DNA of 64,000 nucleotides. Source: Ardenticatenaceae bacterium. Lineage in GTDB: Bacteria; Chloroflexota; Anaerolineae; Promineifilales; Promineifilaceae. Every line of letters starts with the position of its first letter. Position 1 is the stretch's first letter. Made by a program: the position numbers and the translations under genes. Below the pieces are notes generated by a model. That model was not told the DNA's origin. It saw only the letters and a list, made by a program, of their open reading frames with translations, and made no database searches. This document shows positions 57,800-64,000 of the stretch, piece after piece. The stretch spans positions 35,689 to 99,688 of the forward strand of contig JACKBU010000019.1 of assembly GCA_020634395.1 (NCBI GenBank). Reading direction: 5' to 3'.

Positions 57800-60313
57800 T
57801 CAGCTTACATCGCCCGCCTGTTCCCAGAACTGGCGCACACGTTCAGCGAGCCAGTGGTGCTGCGGATCTTCCAGATTCGGATCGGCGCGGAAAAGGGCTT
57901 CCGCCTCATCGCGAGCGATCGTCAACATCTCCATGTCTAGCAAGGAAGCCATTTGCAACTCGGGAATGCCACTTTGCCGCCGGCCAAAAAATTCGCCGGG
58001 ACCACGAATCTCCAGATCTTTTTCGGCCAGCACAAAACCATCGTTGGTTTTTTCCAGGGCGCTCAGGCGCTCTTCGGCTTCGGCCGATTCATTGTCGGCG
58101 ATGAGCAGGCAGTAGGATTGGTGCTCGCCGCGCCCCACGCGCCCGCGGAACTGGTGCAGTTGGGCCAGGCCAAAGCGGTTCGCACCTTCGATAACCATCA
58201 CCGTGCTGTTGGGTACATCTACGCCCACTTCGATGACCGATGTGGCTACCAAGACGTGGGTTTCGCCGCTGTAGAAGGCGCGCATGGCCGCTTCTTTCTC
58301 ATCAGATTTAAGACGGCCGTGTATCAGCCCCACGCGCAAATCCGGAAAAACCTCCGCCTGCAGCCGTTCATACTCTGCCACGGCCGCTTTCGCGTCAATC
58401 TTATCCGACTCTTCCACCAGCGGATAGATGATGTAAGCCTGGCGACCAGCCTTCACCTGCCGCCGCACAAAGCCATAAGCCCGCTCCCGCTCACTGCCTC
58501 GCAGCCAGCGCGTTTTGATCTCCTGCCGGCCCGGCGGCATTTCATCCAGCACCGACAGGTCCAGGTCGCCGTAAAGCGACAGAGCCAGCGTCCGGGGAAT
58601 GGGCGTGGCCGACATCACCAGCACGTGCGGATTGGCGACGCCATCACCCGTGGGTACGCCTTTGTCGCGCAGCGCCTGCCGCTGATCCACGCCAAAGCGG
58701 TGCTGCTCGTCAATCACCGTCAGAGCCAGTTTGTGAAACTGCACGCCGGGCTGAATAAGGGCGTGTGTGCCGATGGCCACGTCGATAGTGCCCTCGGTCA
58801 GTTCGTCGTAGATGCGCGCCTTTTCCGCCGCCGGCGTGCTGCCCGTAAGCAAGCAAACGTTCAATCCCAAAGGCGTCAGCAGCTTGCTTAACCCCTGGTA
58901 GTGCTGCTCGGCCAGAATTTCGGTAGGAGCCATCAAAGCGGCCTGTGCGCCGGCCCGGGCGGCCATCACCATGGCCGCGGCGGCCACTACTGTTTTACCC
59001 GACCCGACGTCGCCCTGGAGCAGGCGGTTCATGGGAATGCTGCGCGTTACGTCATCGGCAATCTCGGCGATCACCCGCCGCTGAGCCGCTGTGAGGGCAA
59101 AGGGCAGGCTTTCGTAGAAAGGGTCCAGGGCATCTGGGGAGAAAATTAATGGGAAGCCAGGCTGTGCCTGCCAATCACGGCGGAAGCCCTGCATGCCCAG
59201 TTGCAGCAGAAACAGTTCGTCAAAGACAAGCCGCCGCCGCGCGTGATAAAGCGTATCCTGACTTTCAGGAAAGTGGGTCTGGCTGATGGCCTGTGGCAGC
59301 GTGTACAAATCCTGGCGTTGGCGGATTTCGACCGGGAGCGGTTCTGGGACGCGAGGACTCCAGTGAGAAACGGCCGCGCGCATAATGTCGCGCATGCGAT
59401 TGCTGTTCAGGCCCGACGTCAGGGGATAAACGGGCACAATGCGGCGCGTTTTGAGCGGCTCCATCTCCAGAGGTTCCCACTCGGGCGAATTGAAAACCAG
59501 GCGGCCCAAAAATTGGTCTACTTTGCCGCTGAGGACGATCTGCAAGCCGGCTTTTAGCTTTTCGGCTAGCCAGGGTTGGTTGAACCAGGTAGCCTGGATG
59601 GTGCCGCTGCCATCGCTGATGATGGACTGCACCAAAACCTGATCGCCGCGGATGCGTTTGGAACGTGTCTCCCAGATTGTGCCGATGATGGTGACCTGCT
59701 CGTCGTAGATCAGATCTTTGATCGGTTTCATGAGGGTGTAGTCGTCGTAGCGGCGCGGGAATACGTAAAGCAAATCTCTGAGGGTTTGCGCGCCTAGTTT
59801 TTCGAGGGCCTGGGCGATTTTCGGACCGACGCCTTTGAGTGACGTAGTAGGTTGGGCTAAACCTTCGGGGTCAGGCTCGGCTTCAGGCATGGGGGGCGGG
59901 GCGAACGGCCGTTTCTTGCCTGCAGGCTCTTCCTCGTCAACCACTTCCTCTGGCTCTTCTTGCTCAACAGCCGGCTGTTCGGCAGCCGGGGGTGGGGCCT
60001 GCTGTTTCTTTTCCGGCGGCGCCGCCTTAGCCGGCGCGCTGCCCAGACGGTTTTCACGCCGCTCCAGGCTCGTTTGCAATGACTGCAAGGCTTTTTGGCG
60101 CGCTTCAGGGCCGGGGAGACGGCCGTAATCCATCAACACGTCGGCCACCTGCTCGACCAAAGCCTGGTCCAGCTCATCGGCTGCCTCCGTGCGGGCCTGC
60201 TCCACCCAAAAAACGGCGAACTGCCGGATCCCCCCCACGACAGCTTTGTTTTGGTACCCTTGCTGTGCTTCTAAATCCAATACGCGTTTCAATCGATTAA
60301 ATGATCGTGTCAT
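57800..60313 (-). CDS. recG: ATP-dependent DNA helicase RecG
   Basis: An 837-residue helicase that reverses stalled replication forks and resolves Holliday junctions. Helicase motifs: Walker A GDVGSGKTVVAAAAM near 470, DEQHRFG, SATPIPRTL, and LIHGRLKSDEKEAAM then TSVIEVGVDVPNSTVMVIEGANRFGLAQLHQFRGRVGRG. The N-terminal wedge domain begins near 185 (VGPKIAQALEKLGAQTLRDLLYVFPRRYDDYT). About 150 extra residues precede it, including a Pro/Glu/Ala-rich linker (about 85-140) that other RecGs lack. The protein can act with SSB, encoded at 8.9 kb. Confidence 0.95.
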   Translation of the reverse strand: MTRSFNRLKRVLDLEAQQGYQNKAVVGGIRQFAVFWVEQARTEAADELDQALVEQVADVLMDYGRLPGPEARQKALQSLQTSLERRENRLGSAPAKAAPPEKKQQAPPPAAEQPAVEQEEPEEVVDEEEPAGKKRPFAPPPMPEAEPDPEGLAQPTTSLKGVGPKIAQALEKLGAQTLRDLLYVFPRRYDDYTLMKPIKDLIYDEQVTIIGTIWETRSKRIRGDQVLVQSIISDGSGTIQATWFNQPWLAEKLKAGLQIVLSGKVDQFLGRLVFNSPEWEPLEMEPLKTRRIVPVYPLTSGLNSNRMRDIMRAAVSHWSPRVPEPLPVEIRQRQDLYTLPQAISQTHFPESQDTLYHARRRLVFDELFLLQLGMQGFRRDWQAQPGFPLIFSPDALDPFYESLPFALTAAQRRVIAEIADDVTRSIPMNRLLQGDVGSGKTVVAAAAMVMAARAGAQAALMAPTEILAEQHYQGLSKLLTPLGLNVCLLTGSTPAAEKARIYDELTEGTIDVAIGTHALIQPGVQFHKLALTVIDEQHRFGVDQRQALRDKGVPTGDGVANPHVLVMSATPIPRTLALSLYGDLDLSVLDEMPPGRQEIKTRWLRGSERERAYGFVRRQVKAGRQAYIIYPLVEESDKIDAKAAVAEYERLQAEVFPDLRVGLIHGRLKSDEKEAAMRAFYSGETHVLVATSVIEVGVDVPNSTVMVIEGANRFGLAQLHQFRGRVGRGEHQSYCLLIADNESAEAEERLSALEKTNDGFVLAEKDLEIRGPGEFFGRRQSGIPELQMASLLDMEMLTIARDEAEALFRADPNLEDPQHHWLAERVRQFWEQAGDVS

Positions 60314-60384
60314 AGATAGGTTTATTTGTCGGGCGTTGGACAATGCCGGAAGCGCCGTCCAACGCATGGTTTGTCATGTGCGGC

Positions 60385-61227
60385 TTAATCTTGAGCCGAA
60401 ATACTAGCAATGCCGACTGCCCCCAGTCCCAGGTGGGCGCCAATGGCCGGCGTGATGCTCATCTCCATGGGCGGGTGGGCGGTAGACAAAATACCTTCGG
60501 CCATCTGACGCAGCTCCGCCGCAGCCTCCGGGGCATTGACGTGAATAAAAGCCAGCCGTTCAAATGGACCTAGCTGCTGCACCATCTCAATGGTCTGGTT
60601 TAGAGCCTTTTTGCGGGTGCGGATCCGGGCGATCACGGAAATGTCGCCCTGGTGGATCATCATCACCGGCTTAATTTGCAGCAGAGTGCCCAGACCGAAC
60701 TGCGCCCAATTTACCCGGCCACTGCGGCGCAAAGAGTCCAACGAATCGATCATGCCGAAGACGCGGGTGCGCGGAACGCGTGCTTGCAGCATGGCCACGA
60801 TTTCTGCCACTGTTTTGCCGGCGGCGGCTGCTTCGGCGGCCGCCAGCACCAGCAGCCCGCTGCCCATTGTAATCTGCTCGGAGTCGAAAACGGTAACTTG
60901 CGCGTCGGACGCTTCGGCGCCGAGCCGGGCTGCATTATATGTGGCACTGATGTCGGCGGCAATGTGGATGGAGAGAATTTCTGTAGCGCCAGCGGCGGCC
61001 AGGTTGTTGTAAACGGCCGTAAACGACCCAATCGCCGGCGCGGCCGTAGTGGGGTAAACCGGATAAGTGGGCAGGTTGCAGTAGAACTCTTCGCGGGAAA
61101 TCTCGACACCTTCCAGAAAGCTCTGTTCGCCCACGTTGATGTACACAGGCACGATGGTGATGTCTAGCTCTCTGGCCAGGTCTTCCGGCACGTCACAGGC
61201 GCTGTCGGCGACAATTTTTACGGTCAT
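60385..61227 (-). CDS. DegV family fatty-acid-binding protein (FakB-like), copy 2
   Basis: A 280-residue DegV protein: VKIVADSACDVPEDLARELD at the start, VYPTTAAPAIGSFTAVYNNL, ILSIHIAADISATYNAARLGAE, VFDSEQITMGSGLLVLAAAE, VFGMIDSLDSLRRSGRVNWAQFGLGTLLQIKP and TPAIGAHLGLGAVGIAS at the end. It is 13 bp after the FakA gene, so it is the likely dedicated fatty-acid carrier of that kinase. It precedes recG. It differs from copy 1 at 26878 in its ligand-facing segments, which suggests different fatty-acid preference. Confidence 0.88.
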   Translation of the reverse strand: MTVKIVADSACDVPEDLARELDITIVPVYINVGEQSFLEGVEISREEFYCNLPTYPVYPTTAAPAIGSFTAVYNNLAAAGATEILSIHIAADISATYNAARLGAEASDAQVTVFDSEQITMGSGLLVLAAAEAAAAGKTVAEIVAMLQARVPRTRVFGMIDSLDSLRRSGRVNWAQFGLGTLLQIKPVMMIHQGDISVIARIRTRKKALNQTIEMVQQLGPFERLAFIHVNAPEAAAELRQMAEGILSTAHPPMEMSITPAIGAHLGLGAVGIASISAQD

Positions 61228-61240
61228 CGATGAAGGTCCT

Positions 61241-62947
61241 TTATTCTGCGCCTAGAATATAGAAGTAATGGGCTTGCCCGCCTGGTAAAACTTCGACTTC
61301 GGCGTCCGGATAGAGCGTTTGGATTTGGTCGGCTACCTGGTTGGATTCTTCACTGGTTACATCCTGGCCGTAGTACAGAGAGACCAGTTCGCGATTGTCC
61401 ATTTCCATGGCAGCCAGCACCTGCTGCAGCACGCCGTCCAGTGCCGGGCCAGAAGCACAGAGACGGCCGTTTACCAGCCCAATGATCTCTCCTTCGTTTA
61501 CCTCTACGCCATCCAGTTTAACCGAGCGGGTAGCCCGCGTAATCTCGCCGGTGGCCACCTGACCCATGGCGGCGGTCATCGCTGCGGAAACTTGCTCCAG
61601 GTCGCCATCCGGCTGATAGTAGAGCATGGCATTAAACCCCTGCGGAATGGTCCGCGTGGTCACGACTTTGACGTGTTTGGGACTCAGGTCGCGGGCCGCT
61701 TCTGAGGCCAGGAAGATATTTTTGTTGTTGGGCAGGATGATAACTTTGTCGGTGGGCACATCCTGGATGGCCTGGAAAATTTCTTCCGTGCTGGGGTTGT
61801 TGGTCTGCCCGCCGTTGACGACATAGGCCACGCCGAGGCTGCGGAAGATGCCGGCCAGACCTTTGCCCGGCGCGACGGCGATGACGGCGATCTGGCCTGG
61901 CTCTACGGCCGTTGGCTCTGCCGCCGAGAGGCCATTGCCGGAAACGGCCGTAACCGGCCCGCCAACGATCTCTTCCATTTGCATCTGCATGTTTTCCACC
62001 ACCACGTCGGTGATGCGCCCCAGGCTAATGCCATAACTTAACGGCTCACCTGGATTTTTGACGTGGATGTGGACTTTTATGGTCGTTTCGTCGCCCACAA
62101 CCACCGTCGAGTCGCCCATGGCGTCGATGCACCGCCGCACTTCTTCCACGTTTAGACTGTCACCCATCAGGATGAACTGCACATCGTAGGGGTTTTCCAG
62201 CTCGCCGCCTTCGGGTATGGCATGGGCCTGAGCGGGGGCAAAAGCGGCGCCTGCGGCAACGGCCGTGGCGACCATCGGATCGAGCGACAGCTCGCCTTTA
62301 GCATAACGCAGCATCCCCTCCAAAATGAAGACCAAGCCCTGGCCGCCCGAATCCACCACACCTGCCTGCTTGAGGACGGGCAGCATATCGGGGGTTTTTT
62401 CCAGCGCCTGTTCGCAGCGCTCTAACACGCGGGCCAGCAAGAAGCGCAGGTCTTTGGTGATGAGTACGGCGTTGGCCGCTTCATTGGCGCCCGCCCGAAT
62501 GACGGTGAGGATTGTCCCTTCCACCGGCTTCATGACGCCGCCGTAGGCCGTATCTGCCGCCTGCTGCAAGGCATCGGCCAGGTCATCGGCGTTGAAGGTT
62601 TCTTTGCCTTTGAGTGATTTGGCTAAACCGCGCCAGATCTGGCTCAAGATAACGCCAGAATTGCCGCGCGCGCCCATCAAAGCGCCATAGGATAGGTCGC
62701 CGGCCATTTTTCCCACGCTGCTGGTGGTGTTGTCCTGAATTTGCTTGTAAGCCGAGCGCATGGTCAGCAGCATGTTGGTTCCTGTATCGCCGTCTGGCAC
62801 AGGGAAAACGTTTAGGGCATTTACCTTCTCGTGGTTCTGTTCCAGCCAGAGCAGTCCGGCGTGGGCCATTTTTCGCAGTTGTTGTCCGTTGCACTGTAGC
62901 CACTTACGATCGGTGGGGGGTGCGCTGGAAGAACTGATTTCCGTCAC
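61241..62947 (-). CDS. fakA: Fatty acid kinase catalytic subunit FakA (DAK2 domain, YloV-like)
   Basis: A 568-residue protein. The N-terminal DhaL/DAK2 domain (about 15-210) carries the ATP/Mg motif ALNVFPVPDGDTGTNMLLTM and GARGNSGVILSQIWRG; a middle domain follows, and a C-terminal domain (about 330-568) contains IIVLPNNKNIFLASEAA. FakA phosphorylates fatty acids held by DegV/FakB to make acyl-phosphate. I start it at GTG 62945-62947, as GGAGGAAGAGG lies upstream; the longer frame begins with TTG and adds 21 residues. It follows asp23 and precedes degV. Confidence 0.9.
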   Translation of the reverse strand: MTEISSSSAPPTDRKWLQCNGQQLRKMAHAGLLWLEQNHEKVNALNVFPVPDGDTGTNMLLTMRSAYKQIQDNTTSSVGKMAGDLSYGALMGARGNSGVILSQIWRGLAKSLKGKETFNADDLADALQQAADTAYGGVMKPVEGTILTVIRAGANEAANAVLITKDLRFLLARVLERCEQALEKTPDMLPVLKQAGVVDSGGQGLVFILEGMLRYAKGELSLDPMVATAVAAGAAFAPAQAHAIPEGGELENPYDVQFILMGDSLNVEEVRRCIDAMGDSTVVVGDETTIKVHIHVKNPGEPLSYGISLGRITDVVVENMQMQMEEIVGGPVTAVSGNGLSAAEPTAVEPGQIAVIAVAPGKGLAGIFRSLGVAYVVNGGQTNNPSTEEIFQAIQDVPTDKVIILPNNKNIFLASEAARDLSPKHVKVVTTRTIPQGFNAMLYYQPDGDLEQVSAAMTAAMGQVATGEITRATRSVKLDGVEVNEGEIIGLVNGRLCASGPALDGVLQQVLAAMEMDNRELVSLYYGQDVTSEESNQVADQIQTLYPDAEVEVLPGGQAHYFYILGAE

Positions 62948-63064
62948 TATCCTCTTCCTCCAAAATGGGGTGTGGGCCGCGGCGATGGGTGGGCAAACGG
63001 CCGTTTTCAATTCTCAGGCGCAGGCTCCAGACCCGTACCGGTCGATACCCTTACCTGCCTCTTC

Positions 63065-63424
63065 CTATTTTTCCTGGTTAATCCGTAACCCTTGCACAAA
63101 GACGTTAACTTCCCGCACAGGTAAGCCAATGGTCTTTTCTACATGATATTTCACCGTGTTCTGGATACTCTCGGCCACAGTGCGGATGCGCACGCCATAT
63201 TCCACAATCACGTACACATCTATCACAATTTCTTCGTTTTCGACAAATATCTCAATGCCTCGACGGCCGCCATCCCAGGCAAGCAGATGGGCAATGCCGT
63301 TCACCAGGTTCTTGCTGGCCATTCCCACCACGCCGTAACATTCGTTCACAGCCTGATTGGCAATGGTCGCAATTGTGGCAGTGGAAATATCTATCGTTCC
63401 TATCGGTTCATCTTTTGTAGGCAT
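63065..63424 (-). CDS. Asp23/Gls24 family protein (YloU-like), copy 1
   Basis: A 119-residue Asp23-family protein: GTIDISTATIATIANQAVNECYGVVGMASKN, then DVYVIVEYGVRIRTVAESIQNTVKYHVEKTIGLPVREVNVFVQGLRI. In Bacillus the homologue yloU precedes yloV (fakA), as here. The family includes envelope-stress proteins. AGGAGAG precedes the ATG. It is divergent from rpmB. Confidence 0.92.
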   Translation of the reverse strand: MPTKDEPIGTIDISTATIATIANQAVNECYGVVGMASKNLVNGIAHLLAWDGGRRGIEIFVENEEIVIDVYVIVEYGVRIRTVAESIQNTVKYHVEKTIGLPVREVNVFVQGLRINQEK

Positions 63425-63593
63425 GGTCTCTCCTGGTTAGATTGCCTTTATACAAATTTGTCTGCAAATGATACAGGTTAAGCCGTTATTTGCCGATAGG
63501 CGCCACATAACCTTCATATTTTAGTGAAACAGCTTCCTGGTTTAATACTCAGCTCATAAGCCGGCAGTTGAATCGACTAAAATTGCATTCACC

Positions 63594-63622
63594 TTGCAAA
63601 AACAAAACGGTTTGTTTATAAT
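63594..63622 (+). promoter_or_regulatory. Sigma70-like promoter for rpmB
   Basis: TTGCAA (63594-63599), a 17-bp spacer and TATAAT (63617-63622). The leader to rpmB would be about 70 nt and contains a hairpin. Confidence 0.7.
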
Positions 63623-63655
63623 CCTCATTCGTTCATTACGAACATATGAATCCGA

Positions 63656-63676
63656 GCGACCAGAGAGGTCGCTTTT
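63656..63676 (+). promoter_or_regulatory. Leader hairpin before rpmB
   Basis: Stem GCGACC/GGTCGC around AGAGA, followed by TTTTAATTT. It resembles a weak terminator inside the rpmB leader, 25 bp before the start, so it may be an attenuator or an autoregulatory element. Confidence 0.5.
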
Positions 63677-63700
63677 AATTTGTCCGGGTGAGGTGAAATT

Positions 63701-63880
63701 ATGGCTAAATGTGAAATTTGCGGCAAGAAGCCATTGTCTGGTAACAATCGCAGCTTTTCAGAACGGAAAACGAAGCGGCAATTTAAGCCGAATATTCAGC
63801 GTGTGAGCTTTAATGAAAACGGCCGTAAAGTGCGGATGTACGTTTGCACCCGTTGCTTGAAGACCGCCGCCAAAAGCTAA
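63701..63880 (+). CDS. rpmB: 50S ribosomal protein L28
   Basis: A 59-residue ribosomal protein beginning MAKCEICGKKPLSGNNRSF, with four cysteines in CEIC and CTRC forming a zinc ribbon, and the basic core KRQFKPNIQRV. AGGTG lies 7 nt upstream of the ATG. The short gene contains an ACGGCCGT copy in its Asn-Gly-Arg codons. It is divergent from asp23, the same arrangement as rpmB/yloU in Bacillus. Confidence 0.93.
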   Translation: MAKCEICGKKPLSGNNRSFSERKTKRQFKPNIQRVSFNENGRKVRMYVCTRCLKTAAKS

Positions 63881-63908
63881 AAAACCACCTTTCTGTCTGA
63901 GACGGACG

Positions 63909-63934
63909 AGCCAGCCCTGGGGCTGGCTTTTCGT
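63909..63934 (+). terminator. Terminator after rpmB
   Basis: Arms AGCCAGCCC and GGGCTGGCT with a 2-nt loop, then TTTCGTTTTT. It lies 28 bp after the rpmB stop. Confidence 0.85.
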
Positions 63935-64000
63935 TTTTAAACAACAAGATGCCTGTATCATAACCCATTGTCCGGGATCCGGGAAGTCGGGGCGAGCACC

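Larger units (their letters stand above)
2019..63826. repeat. Highly iterated palindrome ACGGCCGT, window-wide
   Basis: The self-complementary octamer ACGGCCGT recurs through the whole window. I counted roughly 130-140 copies by eye, for example at 2019, 2036, 3891, 13198, 18098, 20223, 21246, 34893, 45722 and 63819. With about 57% GC, one or two copies would be expected by chance. Copies lie in coding and intergenic DNA on both gene orientations. In genes they are read as Thr-Ala-Val, as (Asn/Asp/Tyr)-Gly-Arg, or as Arg-Pro, depending on frame. The longest copy-free stretch I noticed is about 18.53-20.22 kb, over an AT-richer gene. The pattern is like HIP1 of cyanobacteria, but the octamer differs. 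Confidence 0.9.

Overview
The window looks like one contiguous chromosomal segment of a Gram-positive-like or monoderm bacterium, most probably Chloroflexota (Anaerolineae-like). This rests on gene style (FakA/DegV, Asp23, DivIVA-like coiled coil, secreted proteins with a C-terminal hydrophobic anchor, VIT/VWA protein, WD40 and S9 peptidase genes) and on Firmicutes-like synteny. It is inference, because no rRNA or marker search could be run. I saw no rRNA, tRNA, CRISPR array, integrase or transposase.

Layout. 0-2 kb: end of a branched-chain amino-acid ABC system (livJ, livH). 2-6.5 kb: minus-strand phoU, an MBL hydrolase, a NERD-like membrane protein, fabF and plsX. 6.8-14.5 kb: a MerR-controlled NAD(P)-binding dehydratase, ssb, two tandem glutamate-dehydrogenase paralogues, DUF92 and WD40 proteins. 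14.5-20.2 kb: surface/secreted proteins (VIT-VWA, two lipoproteins) separated by about 0.6 kb of 21-bp tandem repeats. 20.4-23.7 kb: an S9 peptidase and a response-regulator adenylate cyclase followed by another 21-bp array. 23.7-26.7 kb: a compact operon of an esterase and two ATP-grasp ligase-like proteins with no recognised product. 26.9-34 kb: degV, prfA, a MaoC hydratase, a class A PBP and a HAD phosphatase. 34-39 kb: two ABC half-exporters that look like a heterodimer, flanking an MFS pump. 39-52 kb: aminotransferase, hydrolase, TauE/SafE, an orphan peptide-binding lipoprotein with a gluzincin peptidase, two related secreted proteins, and a second class A PBP. 52-53.6 kb: a beta-lactamase-fold protein and a Nudix protein that both lack their catalytic motifs. 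53.7-63.9 kb: a housekeeping block on the minus strand (asp23, fakA, degV, recG, coaD, coiled coil, rpmF, fabD, fabG, a second asp23, nusB) with rpmB divergent. This resembles the Bacillus rpmB-yloU-yloV-recG-plsX-fabD-fabG and yqhY-nusB neighbourhoods brought together.

The strongest window-wide signal is the octameric palindrome ACGGCCGT. I counted roughly 130-140 copies by eye, about one per 0.5 kb, in genes and between them, where one or two would be expected from base composition. It resembles the cyanobacterial HIP1 phenomenon. Pairs of copies also build the stems of several apparent terminators.

Functionally, fabD, fabG, fabF and plsX make acyl chains and acyl-phosphate, while FakA with a DegV-type fatty-acid-binding subunit would make acyl-phosphate from free fatty acids, so phospholipid precursor supply is a theme of both ends of the window. 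Envelope biogenesis and export (two PBPs, ABC/MFS pumps, lipoproteins) dominate the middle. The best candidates for something undescribed are the iterated palindrome, the esterase/ATP-grasp operon, the 21-bp array families and the paired pseudoenzymes.
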